The position numbers and the translations under genes are program-made. A model generated the notes under the pieces. That model was not told the DNA's origin. It was given only the letters and a program-made list of their open reading frames with translations, and ran no database searches. From Halicephalobus mephisto (taxonomy: Eukaryota; Nematoda; Chromadorea; Rhabditida; Panagrolaimidae): a stretch of DNA of 64,000 bases. Shown piece after piece: positions 37,553 through 52,059 of the stretch. Position 1 is the stretch's first letter, and the number at the start of each line of letters is the position of its first letter. The stretch spans positions 1 through 64,000 of the forward strand of contig SWDT01000151.1 of assembly GCA_009193035.1 (NCBI GenBank), given 5' to 3'.

Positions 37553-39523
37553 TCACTCGGCATCTTTCATTTCAGCATCACCGTCTATTTGAAGATCATC
37601 CAACATTTCAGCCAAACTTGGTAAAGTCGGAATATCCACTTCTTCGTTAGCATTATTTGGTTTACTTTTATCTCTGTAAATATTAATTTTCTCTCTCAAA
37701 AGCGGATCTTCTTCAATATCTTCCATGAATCCAACATAAGCTTCAGCAACAGATGCCGTATCTTCTGTGTCAATAATTCTTTTAAGTTTCCAGTTGCGAT
37801 TCCTACATCTCAGAGCTCTATCATACGTTTTTCTCACCAAAATAATATCAGGAATATTTTCTTCTTTCAAAGAATCAAAAATAACGTTATTCAAATTTGC
37901 TGTTTTCAAATCATATCCTAAAAGTTGAAAAAATAATCTTTCAAAAACAATAAAAACCTTACCCAAAACCAAATCGCCTGGATTCAATAAATGTCCTAAA
38001 TGGGTTCTACAACAAATAGGAGCAACATCCGCTTGTCCAACTTGATTAGATCGAACAATCCAAACATCCGCCAATAAATGCTTAATCGAAACATGTCCAT
38101 GTCCTGTTCCTCTTTTTAAATTCTCAATTAGTTCAACTTCAATAACATAATATTCCACAAGTTGTTTCGGTTGACATAAGATCTCAAAAGGTTCCCTCCA
38201 GTAATTAATTGCTGTAACTTCTGTCATTTGGAGATTAGCAGGATCAATTAAACCAATCACATTGGTAACTCTGAGACAAACGACCAACTGACTCATGTTT
38301 CCAAATCCTTGTGCCACTTTCTTCGGTAAAATAACCAGAGAATCCTTCGTAATAGGAGCAATATCGACACAAAAAGTGTGTTTATAGTCGTAAGTATTGT
38401 TATGAGTGTCGTGAGAAACAAGTTGTTGCGAGTACTGGTACTTGCATGGAAGGGCTTGAATGATAAAATCTACCAATTTCCGAGAGTCTTGTTGTTTGGC
38501 ATAGTAGAAATCAATTCCAGTTGGAGACGGCTTAATATTGGTCGTATTCACATGAGCTCCATGTTTAATTAGCAATTGTTCCAAATAAAACAATGTTTTT
38601 TTGAAATCACAACGTTGACGGATCTGAACACAAGCTCTCCAGTAATCCTTCGCTTCTGCTCGACGACATTCATCACAAACCTAAAACAAAAGTTAATTAT
38701 TCCAATCTCAATTATGCATGGTAAACCAAAAATCATCCAGAAAAGTTGATGTAAAAAACAATAATTAGATTGTTCATTCTAATTGAACAACTGATCTAGG
38801 AGGATAGGATTCATAGGTTTGGGAGATTCAGAAATTCATCTCTAAAGAAGTTCAGGTGCTCATTTGCAGGATATTTTAGGATTTCTGTTCACAAAGTCAT
38901 CTAAACAATTTGAATCCATATCCGTGAGAAAATCTAAAGCGCAACAGTAACTCCCAAGTCCATCCAAAGTCATAAATTTTAAATCTACGAAAACCCAAAA
39001 AGGGTTCTCCGATGGAAATTTGCCCAAAAGACATACGACGTTAATTTTCAGTAATAAGCGTTACCTGATTGTAGTGAACGTATTCGACAACAAATGTCTG
39101 TTGTAGAATAGCTCCGATGAAAACTTCCTTCTGTACTGTCAACTTTACTTTGGTCCGTTTTGAATGAGGTTCTGTCCAGATAAAACTGGCATCGACCAGT
39201 CTGACCTTTGTCATTGAAGGCTTGATTCTCTTCAAACAATGAGCCAGAAGTTCTTTTGATTCCAATTGAGCATGAGTCCAGCTGTTTGGTGGAGTATGCC
39301 AACGTTCACAAAACTTGCATTGATACAATTGAGCTTAAAAAAGTAAATTCATATATCAAGAATTAATAAAATTACACAAACCTTGTTTTGGGAGTCCTTC
39401 TGTGATGTCAACTCTGGATCTGACACATCCAACGCACATATTGGTTGGATTAGGGGGGATTGGATGACCGCATTCACAACAAGCAATCAATCCCTGCGAC
39501 AATGAGGGTGTTAAGGCTTCCAT
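37553..39523 (-). CDS. nmd-3: 60S ribosomal export adaptor NMD3
   Basis: Exons 39523-39382, 39333-39065, 38680-37963 and 37917-37553; 497 aa, close to the usual ~500. NMD3 binds nascent 60S subunits and recruits exportin CRM1/XPO1 for nuclear export. The N-terminus has the paired zinc-binding cysteines: CCECG...CVGC, CKFC, then CDEC at the start of exon 3. The central part contains the conserved GYDL after DLVL, created by removing a 45-nt intron that is open in frame and would otherwise add 15 residues. The C-terminus is acidic and short. An ATTTTAG acceptor-like site lies just upstream of the ATG, consistent with trans-splicing. Confidence 0.94.
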
Positions 39524-39540
39524 TTTTGGAATTCCCTGGA

Positions 39541-40350
39541 TCCTAAAATGACGATAATCGAATTAGGATGGAAAATGACGAGAAATGAAGCGGATTAGAC
39601 TTGGAACAGAAGTCGATAACAAAGCAGAACGGAAAATCGGGCTTTTGTGGTTTTCTCGCGTCGAGATAACCGAAATAAAGAATTGTTTAAATCCTAAAGT
39701 AGTGACACTCTAATTAACATCAAAAACTAACAAAAATTAAATGGATAATCGACAATAAAGAAGAAACGGATGTTGACTACGAAGCAAAGCAGAAAATCCG
39801 TTTCGATTTTCGTGACTCTTTCGTGTTAGGATAATCGGAATTCAATATTTTCTATATCCTACAGTGCTGGTAATCGAATTAAAATAAAAATAATGAGAAA
39901 TAAAATGGATAATAGGAAATAAAAAAGAAAAATTAATCGCCCACATAACAAAACGGAAAATCGGTTTTGATTTTCATGATTATTTCGTGCTAGGATAATC
40001 GGGATATAGGATTCTTTGAATCTCAGAGTGCTGATAATCGAATTAGGATAAAAAACAATGGAAAATAAAGAAGATAAAAAGGGATAAAGAGGCCGATGAC
40101 AAAAGCGGAAAGAAAATCGGTTTCGACGCCCGTGGTTCTTTCGCGTCGAGACCTTTTTAGAATAACTGAAACACAGGATTCCTGAATCCTAAAATGACAA
40201 CGATCGAGTTAGGATGAAAAACAATGAAAAATAAAAAAGGGATTAGAGACGAGAAGAAACAGAAGTCGATAACAGAACCGAAGAGTCTGACTCTCGTGAT
40301 TCTTTCGCGTCGGGACCATTTCGGAGGAATCGAAGGATAGGATTTCTTAA
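39541..40350. repeat. Minisatellite-like repeat, ~160-180 nt units, upstream of nmd-3
   Basis: About five diverged units, each with TCCTAAAATGA or a variant, GATAATCGAATTAGGAT, a run of GAAAATAAA, GATAACAAAGC, AAAATCGG and a TTTCGCGTCGAGA/GGGACC word. They begin 18 nt upstream of the nmd-3 ATG, so the nmd-3 promoter lies within or beyond them. Confidence 0.7.
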
Positions 40351-40849
40351 TTCTTTTGTCCTGTTTGGATTTTTTGCTTTTCTTCCATGACTAAAGAAAC
40401 TTTTTTATTGAATTTCCTTGCTTACGATATTCGGATAAGCTCGCGGGATATTATACACGAAATCGGAGTTTAACGGATGTTTTTGAGCTTTGTAGAAATA
40501 TATAAAAATTCCAACTTTTTGTCTCAACTGGAACGTTTTAAAATTTCCGTCAAAATTATTTTCAAAATTCTAAAATATAATTTTAAGATTTTTAGGATTT
40601 TCTAAAAGTAGAAAAATATGAATTTCAACTTTCTGGTCCCAATTGGAAAATTTCCAACTTTCTTGTCGAGACAGCTTTTTCGCAATTTTGTAATATTTTT
40701 GATTTTTAGTGTATTTTCGAAATATATTGAATCCTGTTTACTTTCTTAAAAGTGCACAAATATCAAATTTCGGTCTTTAATCCTGACCGGAAACTTTTAG
40801 AAATTCCTATCTGATAAAAAGCAAAAATTAAATGACTGAATACTTTTGT

Positions 40850-41290
40850 ACGAATGTTTAAGACATCGTGAGAGACCTGGTCCTGGCACGAAAAGTTCAA
40901 ATTTCAACCTCGAACTTTGACCATGAACTTTCATAAAGTAAAACATTGAAATTTTCGGGAATTTTTTATTTTATATTTAAAAAAGTACAGAAATTACAGA
41001 ATTTTGAATAATTTTACGAATGTTTAAGAGATTATGAGAAACCTGGTTCCTGCCACGAAAGTCCCTGAGAGACTTAATAACTGCTTCATGTTGTGTTTTG
41101 GTATTCTTTGTGTGATAGAAAATTTTGATATTAATAAAGTACAAAAATTACAGAAGTTTGAATAATTTTACGAATGTTTAAAATATTACAAAAGATCTGG
41201 TTCCTGCCACGAAAGTCTTTGAGAGACTTAATAACTGCTTCATGTTGTGTTTTTTGGTATTCTTTGTGTGATAGAGAACTTTCGATGCAA
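40850..41290 (+). repeat. ~155-nt tandem repeat, copy set 1
   Basis: Units contain ACGAATGTTTAA, CCTGGTTCCTGCCACGAAAG, GAGAGACTTAATAACTGC and GGTATTCTTTGTGTGATAG. The reverse complement of the same array, including its degenerate outer unit, is at 54970-55490. Confidence 0.75.
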
Positions 41291-41529
41291 TAAATACTCT
41301 GAATATTTTTTACTCTGGTTCTAGTGCTACAACACTGTTAGGACGGTTTTTTCTAATTTTACGGTAAACACTTAATTTTTACAGTATAATTTTAAAATCC
41401 ACATGATGTTTTTGAACTTTTCTAAAATTACATACTGTTTCAACTTCCTGTCTCGACTGAAAAGATTTAAAATTTCGCTCTGAGACTATTTTTAAATTTT
41501 TGAAAAATACATTAGTTTTTATCTTAAAA

Positions 41530-41850
41530 AGTAAATTTTAAAAGATCAATTATTAGGCTAACTTGCATTCAATACAGAGATAAATAACTAATTGGAGCAG
41601 ATAACTAAAAATGATTCACGTTAGTTTCTATCCTAAAAAGGAAATTTTAAAAGACTAATTATCAATCTAATCAGTACTCAATTTAAAAGAACAAATATCA
41701 TTCAGAACAGATCGCCAGAAATTATACTCACTAATTTCTATCCTAAAAAGATAATTTTAAAAGATTAATTATTAGGCTAATCAGTACTCAATTTAAAAGA
41801 ACAAATATCATCCAGAACAGATCGCCAAAGCTTACCGCGTACAAAAACAT
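41530..41850 (+). repeat. ~100-nt tandem repeat, copy set 1
   Basis: Three units built on TTAGTTTCTATCCTAAAAAG, TAATTATTAGGCTAA and CAGAACAGATCGCC. An inverted copy of the array is at 50220-50540. The rest of 41850-42203 is AT-rich with no gene seen. Confidence 0.72.
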
Positions 41851-42203
41851 TTAAATTTCTTTTTTCCATTGCCTTCCAATTTCACATTTCCTAAATTATT
41901 TGATTCTTATAACCAAAAAAAATACAAAAAACTTTCTAATTTAAAAAACCAATTTCTCCAAAATCTCTTGTTTAAATTCAACTTTTTACTCTCAAAAAAC
42001 ATTTTCTTCATTTTGATTTAAAATCAAATCAGATACAACATAAAAAAAAATAACTTCAAACTTAAAAAAATCGAAAAGTTAGTGGATCAAAGCCAAATTA
42101 GGCCAGATTTACAAGTCACTGAATAATAACACCAGTCTATTCCTCGTTAACGAAAAAAATTGAAATACACGTTTCAATATTGAAGCTTAGATATGCAAAA
42201 TCA

Positions 42204-45243
<3,040 letters not shown>

Positions 45244-45305
45244 TTTCAATGGTTCCACGAATATCGAGGAAAAATAAAAAAATATCGTTCTTCAATTTTC
45301 ACTTA

Positions 45306-46041
45306 TCACTTTTCAGAACTGTCAAATTGATGCCAGAAAAAATTCACCGTTGATAATAATCCAGGGACCAAAAAAGGACTGGTACTTGTATCTCCAATGC
45401 CTATTTCTGAAAAAAAATGCATTAAAAATTGATCAATAACATTTCAACGACCAGCAAGATCAAATTTTATTATCATCAAAAAAAACATAAAAAAACCAAA
45501 AAAATTCGGGGAAATTTTATTAAAAAACAATTATTATTGAACATTTTAAACAATTTCATATATAAAAAGTTATTTTTTCAAAGAATTCATATACGAAAAA
45601 AATGTTTTTTCGAAAATTTCATATATGAAAAAATTGTTTTTCTTTAAATTTCATATATAAAAAAGTGTTTTTTTGAAAAATTCATATATAAAAAAATTGT
45701 TTTCTTAAATTTCATATATGAAAAAAATGTTTTCCTTTAAATTTTATATAAGAAAAGTATTTTTTTGGAATTTCATATATGGAGAAATTACTTTTTTAAA
45801 CTCATATATGAAAAAGTGTTTTTTCAGAACTTTATAAATGTTATTTTTTGAATTTCATGTTTTTGATTTATAAAAAATTTTAAAAATTTGTTGTTTCGGG
45901 GAATAATAAGAAAAAATACAAATACCAACTAGGTTGAAAAATATCGCAGAAAAAACCAAAGGCTACGAGTATAGATTGAATCAAAAACAAAGAACAAAAT
46001 GAAAAATAGCCATATCGACTAGAAATGGGAAAAGTATTCAT
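45306..46041 (-). CDS. Candidate small two-exon membrane protein upstream of the SMAD
   Basis: Tentative. Exon 1 (46041-45930) encodes MNTFPISSRYGYFSFCSLFL and continues through a hydrophobic helix to FCDIFQP. Exon 2 (45406-45306) follows a TTTTTTTCAG acceptor and reads IGIGDTSTSPFLVPGLLSTV to a stop at 45306. The join is phase 1 and gives 70 aa, but the donor (GTTGGT) is weak and exon 2 is also open in another frame. Both pieces stand out from very AT-rich surroundings by balanced codon use. The stop is only 62 nt from the SMAD ATG. I do not recognise the family; unspliced 5' leader of the SMAD is the main alternative. Confidence 0.35.
45540..45860. repeat. ~37-nt tandem repeat of TTTCATATATGAAAAA type
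   Basis: Eight or so diverged units with alternating T-runs, inside the intron of the candidate small gene. Each unit contains a CATATATG palindrome flanked by A/T runs. Confidence 0.75.
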
Positions 46042-46139
46042 GTTTACGACACAAAAAATAACAACTTTCGTTTTCTATGTTCAAAAAAAATAAAATTTCT
46101 TTGCAGATTTAAAAATAAAAATTATGAAATAATTCAAAA

Positions 46140-46480
46140 AATAATAATTTAAAAATAAAAAAATTAATTTTTTAAGTAATTTAAAAATAAAAAAAATAAT
46201 TTCAAAATTATAGAAAAATTTTGGAAAATAATTTTTAAAATTTAAAAAAAAATTTGAATAATTTTTAAAATTTAAAAAAAAATTTGAATAATTTTTAAAA
46301 TTTTAAAAAATTTTTTGAATAATTTTTAAAATTAAAAAAAAATTTGAATAATTTTTAAAATTTTAAAAAATTTTTTGAATAATTTTTAAATTAAAAAAGT
46401 TTTTAAATAATTTTTAAATTAAAAAAAAATTTTAAATAATTTTTAAAATTTAAAAAATTTTTTGAATAATTTTAGTTTTA
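46140..46480. repeat. ~35-nt AT-only tandem repeat
   Basis: Units of TTTGAATAATTTTTAAAAT type repeated about nine times. No coding capacity. Confidence 0.7.
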
Positions 46481-46559
46481 AAAACTCCCTAAAGTTAATT
46501 TAAAAAATTGGAAATTTAGAAACATTTTAAAACAAAAAATTGCTTAATAATGATACTTA

Positions 46560-47115
46560 TTGAAATCTGCTAATTACCGGTTGGATTATTTTAAAAATCT
46601 TCGCTTGGGTTTGGCAAACGTTCACGTGCCTCTGCTGGAGACAGAAGCACATGTTTCATTTTATCACGCCTTTAAATCCGTCTAATTCTTCGATAACTTA
46701 TAATTTTAATAAAAATCTAAAAAAAATAAATTTAAAAATTTACATCGATTAAAAAAATACAAACTCGAATATTTGCAAAAATGGACAATTTAGAAAAACA
46801 AGAAAACTGAGTCCTCAATTTCTCCGCAAAACACACTGAAGGGAGCTGTTCTGTGCTTGCTCCCTGGCTAAAAACTAGCGAAAACGCAGAAAACAGAAAG
46901 AATGGCTTTCGGCAGCAGTCCGATCTATGCGTGAAGACGTGGAAAGAGAAATACGTACGTCCGTCAGACTAAAAACTAATTCTGAAAATAAGTGAACAAA
47001 AAATGGATTCAACCTTGTATCAAAAAAGTGAAAATGAGCAGAAAAACGTTTAAGAAAATTACCATAGGAAAGCAGTACTGTAAATTGATCAAAAATGTGA
47101 TCACGATCAGCCATA
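46560..47115. other. Unassigned GC-richer segment
   Basis: 46590-46680 and 46790-46980 are richer in G/C than the rest of this gap. The minus strand has a 79-codon ORF (47114-46875), but it contains splice-like signals and no domain I recognise. It may be the promoter region of the candidate gene at 46041. Not called as a gene. Confidence 0.3.
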
Positions 47116-47164
47116 GGTAAATTTCAAAAACGTCAGAAAATAAACGTTCAAGATAATCCAAGTT

Positions 47165-47410
47165 TTAAACAAAAATTCCATATATCCACTAACTTCAAAA
47201 ATAAAATTCCATATATCAATTAACTTCAAAAATAAAATTCCATATATAAACTATCTTTAAAAATAAAATTCCATATATCAATTAACTTTAAAATAAAATT
47301 CCATATATAAACTATCTTTAAAAATAAAATTCCATATATCAATTAACTTCAAAAATTAAATTTCATATATCCACTAACTTCAAAAATATATTTCCATATA
47401 TAAACTACCT
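47165..47410. repeat. ~33-nt tandem repeat
   Basis: About seven units of AAAATTCCATATATCAATTA type alternating with AACTATCTTT variants. Confidence 0.75.
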
Positions 47411-47849
47411 TTTGAAAAAACAACTTTTACAAGCCGATAATTATTCTATGAAAAATTTCACATATGAATCACTTCCAAAACTCAAAAATATTATGTAATT
47501 ATAGATAAAATTTAAAAAGTAAATAATTACAATAATTGACCGGTTTAAAAAGTATAAATCAATGAGAAAATTAAATTTCAGAAAAATAAGAAAAATGAAC
47601 GATCATTCAGTACTTTGGTCAAGGAAAATCTGGCCATTAAAACAGAAAAGAAAAATCTCCAAGGTAACGGGAACAAATTACGCATCCCATTTTAGATTGA
47701 AACAGAAAAGGTGTCGTGATCATTCATCCGGAAATTTTACGAGATTAACAAATAAGGGTTTCAGGATATATAAAAAATAAAAAAATAAATTTAAAAAAAT
47801 CAGAAAAGAAAAACATGATTGATAAAAAAAGAAAAAAAATAAATGATCG

Positions 47850-48560
47850 GAATTCTGAAGTTTTCGTCTGGAAGACCCTCGTGCACCGGTCGGCTTATGA
47901 ATCGCCTTGGTCCGAAAACTCCAAAAAGAAAAACTGACGTTTTTGCCGGTTTTTCCTTTTTCTAAACTTCAAAAATATCAGTTTTTCCTTTTTTTAAAAC
48001 TTCAAAAATATCAGTTTTTCCTTTTATGAAAAACTAAATCCTAGCGCGACCATTTTTGTTGTTCCAAAAGTTTTCACTCATCGCGTCTTGGTCCATGGAC
48101 CAGATGAAAGAAAAACTGGCAATAAAGATCGTTTTTCCTTCTCGAAAAATGAAGAAACCGATCCTAACGCGATCGTTTTTGTTGTTTCAAAGAATTTCAT
48201 CATTCTTGCCTCGGTTTTACATTCAGCGAAGGGAAAATTGGTAAAAATTGATCGGTTTTTTCGTTGTAAAAAATATCCTAACACGACCATTTTTATTTTT
48301 TAATTTTATCACCCGCGCCTTGGTCCAGGAACTAGCTGAAGGGAAAATAAGTAAAATAACGATCAGGTTTTCCTTTAAATTTGAACAACTGATCCTATCG
48401 CGGCCGTTTTTTCCAATTTTTTAAAATGAATTTCACCCATGTCGCTTTAGTCCTAGAGTCAAGTAAGAAAAACTGACAGTGACGATCAGTTTTTCCTTTA
48501 TTGTGAAAACTGCAAAAACAGCTCCTGACACGAACGTTTTCGCGTTGCTTCGAGCGAATT
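47850..48560. repeat. ~130-150 nt minisatellite upstream of tin-13
   Basis: About five diverged units, each with a GATCRGTTTTTCCTTT-type word, AAACTGATCCTAACGCGACC, a TTTTTGTTGTTTC run, ATTTCACCCATCGCG and CTTGGTCCAGGA. The array runs to within 80 nt of the tin-13 start, so the tin-13 promoter lies in or beside it. Confidence 0.75.
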
Positions 48561-48636
48561 TCGCTGATTTTTTAGTTTTAATCTTTTTAATTTAATTTAT
48601 TTACTTTTGTTTTTACGATTTCTGTTGTTTCAGGAG

Positions 48637-49086
48637 ATGGATCAATTACTCGATATGGAAACCCTCAAGAAGCTGACCCCGGAGCAGCAGAATCAGGTCA
48701 TCGCCGGTGTCAAGCAGCAAGCGGCCATCGCCAACGCCCAGAATCTCATAACTGTGAGTTTTTATATGAATTGTTTGCATGTTGCCTCGTCATGTGGTTG
48801 GTGCATCGCTTGCCAAGGTTATTACACTGTATTGCAGGATCTCTCGGAAAAGTGCACGAACAAATGCATCACGGCTCCAGGAAGCTCCCTCAGCGGCAGT
48901 GAGAAGCAGTGTCTCCAGCGATGCATGGATCGGTTCATGGACGCGTGGAATGTGGTTTCGCAAACGCTGCAGAAAAGGTAAGCTTAAATTGCGCTATTCA
49001 TCTAATGTCCTACTTCCAGACTTCAAGAGGAAATCGGAGCGTCGTCGACCCTAGCAGGTTCTGGATTCGAATCCACGTTCTCGTGA
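48637..49086 (+). CDS. tin-13: Mitochondrial small TIM chaperone Tim13
   Basis: Tim13 partners Tim8 in the hexameric chaperone of the mitochondrial intermembrane space that escorts hydrophobic precursors to TIM22 or SAM. Exons 48637-48753, 48838-48977 and 49020-49086; 107 aa. The twin CX3C motif is exact: CTNKC and CLQRC, with 15 residues between the inner Cys. The segment [13 protein letters not shown] is the Tim13 signature. A TTTCAG acceptor ends 3 nt before the ATG, a typical SL1-type trans-splice site, which decides the start. The 84-nt first intron is open in frame. AATAAA at 49181-49186 is the likely polyadenylation signal. Confidence 0.94.
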
Positions 49087-50210
49087 TTGTTATACCTTGT
49101 GCTTGACTACGAAGTAGACTCTGTAGGCTTGTCATCCAAGTGATATCGTTTTCGTTTGCTCTAATGACGGGGCATGACGTAATAAAGAGACCTCAAAATC
49201 TCGAGCTCATAGTTAATTTTTTATTTTCTGTTTTTTCACCGACGGTGTCTACCGGAAACGGAAAGAACACGATGTTGACTGTAATTGAAAAAGGCTTCAC
49301 GAGAAAACAAATTTTAATGACAAAGTTCGTCTGTAGTTTTTTGACGAGATCGCTAGGGGGAACCTGTTTGAAGGCCGCAGTCTTGAATCTCGACTGATTA
49401 AGTCGTTTCGCGTCCGAAAAACTAAGAAGTGAGTTTTTGACGCCAGTCATCCCAAAGTTTTCTTCCATTTTTGTATCGCAAAAATCGCCAAATTCTCAGA
49501 ATCGGTTTATTTTCGTTTTTTCTCACGTGTTTTATGTTTTTAAATAAAATTTTAGATTTTTTAATAAAATCAATGTGATGAAATTAAAATGGAAGAATTT
49601 TTTTAAAAAATGAAAAATCTATAGTTTCAGTGATGATTTATTTTTTGTTTTGTAAGTTTTAAATTTAATTTTTAAATTTTAATAATTTTCGAAATTTAGT
49701 GGTTGTAAGCCTTTGGGCAAGTGTAGTTGGAGGATTCGAGAAAACCAAAGTTTACAATGCCAGGGCCAGGAATGCCGATGGCGGTCGTGGAGGTGAGATT
49801 TAAAAATTTTTAGTTATTGATTAAAAAACACCATGTTCGTCCGAAGTACGTGAACTTGACGAAGAAATGTGATGAAATAATCTGGAAGAAACCAATAATG
49901 AATTACAAAAATATTTTTCAAAATATTTCTTTGCGGGAAAATTTTCGGAAATTTGTAAAAATCAAAATTTTCGGATAACCTGGCCTGCTTGAATGTTGCG
50001 GGCAAAGTGCGGATTTATAAAATTTTTATTTTGGTTTTGATGTCGAAATTGACATAGCTGAAATTTGTAAAAAATCAACATCAAAGTCAAATTGAATTTT
50101 TGGATAAACCAGTCTAATGTTGCAAGCAAACTGCCGATTTTGAAATCTTTAAAATAGAATTATACTATCCAAATGTTGCGAGCAGACTGCTGATTTGACT
50201 TTGATTTTGA
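49087..50210. other. Intergenic region with a candidate exon at 49701-49793
   Basis: After the tin-13 3' end the sequence is unremarkable until about 49700. There AATTTAG precedes a GC-richer stretch open as VVSLWASVVGGF, EKTKVYNARARNADGGRG, ending at a GTGAG donor (phase 1). A second frame of the same stretch starts MPGPGMPMAVVE. It could be an upstream exon of the membrane protein at 51011, whose internal acceptor at 51207 has the matching phase. Weak evidence. Confidence 0.3.
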
Positions 50211-50219
50211 TATAGATCT

Positions 50220-50540
50220 CGGTACTGTTCTAATTAATTACTTGTTTCTATATTGAGTACTGGTTAGCCTAATAATTCTTCTTTTAAAATTTTTTTAGGA
50301 TAGAAACTAATGTGAGCACAATTTCTGGCGATCTGTTCTGGATGATATTTGTTCTTTTAAATTGAGTACTGATTAAATTAATAATTAATCTTTCAAAATT
50401 TCCTTTTTCGGATAGAAACTAATGTGAATCATTTTTAGTTATCTGCTCCAATTAGTTATTTATCTCTGTATTGACTGCAAGTTAGCCTAACCTTTAATCT
50501 TTCAAAATTTACTTTTTTAAAATAGAAATTAGTAAAAGTA
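50220..50540 (-). repeat. ~110-nt tandem repeat, copy set 2 (inverted)
   Basis: Reverse complement of 41530-41850: units with GATAGAAACTAATGTGA, TTAGTTATCTGCTCCAATTA and GCAAGTTAGCCTAA. Confidence 0.72.
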
Positions 50541-51010
50541 ATTTCTGATAAAATGTTCCGAAAAAAGTTTTCTATTTAAAAAATAAAAAAATATTCCTTT
50601 TTGGACTTTTTTACTCAAATTAATACGGATGAATTTGTCCCTCTGCTTTCAATTTTTATTTAATTTTATATGAAAATTATTTTAAAATATAGTTTTATGA
50701 AACGTTCAATCGTTTATTGAAAATTCGAAATTATATTTGACGCGATACTGACGGCCTCTGGCGATGTGGTAGATACAACGTTTTTAACCCACTTTGTCCA
50801 GCGATATTTTTATAAATAAAAACGCTACGAAAACCAACTTCAAAATTGACGGGAACCGCCATCGGCTGTACGACAGTTGTCCCCAGCGGCATTTCCTCTC
50901 CCGCATAAGATTTATCTCATTTCGTTTTTATATTAATTTTTTTATAATTAAATTAACGTAATATTTCAGTTAAGAAAAAATTAATCTAAAAAGAAAGAAT
51001 TTCGAAATAA

Positions 51011-52019
51011 ATGAGAATCGAAAAGAAAAATGGGGAGCGAATGTCGCTGGGGAGCAACTGCCGTACAGCCGCTGCTACTGCTCTAGCAGGGACTTTCGCG
51101 GTGGGAGTTCTCTTTGGTTTTGTGGCAGTATTAGTTTTGAAATTTTATTTGAATGTGATTTTTAAAAATGAATTATTTACGAATGTGGTTTTATTAGTGT
51201 TTTTAGAAATCAACATCATGGTTATCCAAGTGGGATTGACTAACTTCGACGAGACCGGACATGTGATCACGGTGCCGCCTCCGGTGATGACGGTCCCGGA
51301 CCAGATAGCCCACAGAGTTACCTGGTCTCCTGAGACTGGGGTGATTGTGAAAAAAGAAGAACCTCCGGAATCCCTGGAATCAGAAACCAAACTGGAGCCT
51401 GACCCCGGGAGTGGTCTTCCCCAGAGGGCCGTGCCTGAGTACGTGAGTCATTACTTGTCCCGACAGACTACAGTACCCAATGCTGAAGTTGAAAGTAGGA
51501 ATTTTCTCGCTACAGTAATCGTCCTAGCCGTTGGATTGGGATTTTTACTGTTGCTGGCTTATGGAGTAAGTGTGATTCTGCACAAAAGAAAAAAGAAACT
51601 TCTGGAACGCCAGAGGGAAACCGAAATGACGAACATGAGTCTCAGACCCCCTGAGGCAATTGGAAATGAAAAAATTTTCGAATTCGATTTTGAAGAAGAA
51701 GATGCTTCAGAACACGATTACGAAAACATGAGTGACGTCGACGAACCCAGCGACGCGGAGCTCCGGAGACCCCCGCCCGTGCCCCCCAGGACCCGCGGAC
51801 CCCGACCTCCTTGTAAATTTTATTTTTTAGATTTAATTAAATTAATCAATTACAGTATACATGGTACTAGATCAACCAGTCTCGATTCTGGTCGAAAAAG
51901 AAAGAAATGCTTCCAAATTTTCGAAAAAATCTCGGATAGAACAGGAAGTAGAAAAACAACTTATTAAAAACCACATGATTGAAAGGGGATTTTCGAAATC
52001 CAGGTGTGGGTCACTTTAA
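51011..52019 (+). CDS. Single-pass membrane protein with proline-rich cytoplasmic tail
   Basis: Not recognised. Exons 51011-51812 and 51856-52019 (donor GTAAAT, acceptor TTACAG, phase 1) give 321 aa as read. A TTTCAG at about 50968 gives a plausible trans-spliced leader; ATG 51041 is an alternative start. An N-terminal hydrophobic stretch (~15-55) may be a signal sequence, part of which (51128-51206) looks like an unspliced intron. Then come a Pro/Glu-rich ectodomain, a TM helix (~residues 163-185), basic RKKK stop-transfer, an acidic tail (EEEDASEHDYENM) and RRPPPVPPRTRGPRPP, an SH3-ligand-like run. The spliced end is basic and charged. The upstream part may instead be the exon at 49701. The topology suggests an adhesion or signalling receptor. 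Confidence 0.6.
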
Positions 52020-52059
52020 TTGTTTAATAATCCGGGTATTTTTGTTTTTTTGGAATTTT

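Noticed and set aside
47562..47780. 72-codon basic ORF before tin-13
   Set aside because: Lys/Arg content follows from A-rich DNA; I tried to see a ribosomal protein in it and could not.
49055..49080. tRNA T-arm-like sequence (GGATTCGAATCC)
   Set aside because: It lies within tin-13 exon 3, and no acceptor or anticodon arms can be formed around it.
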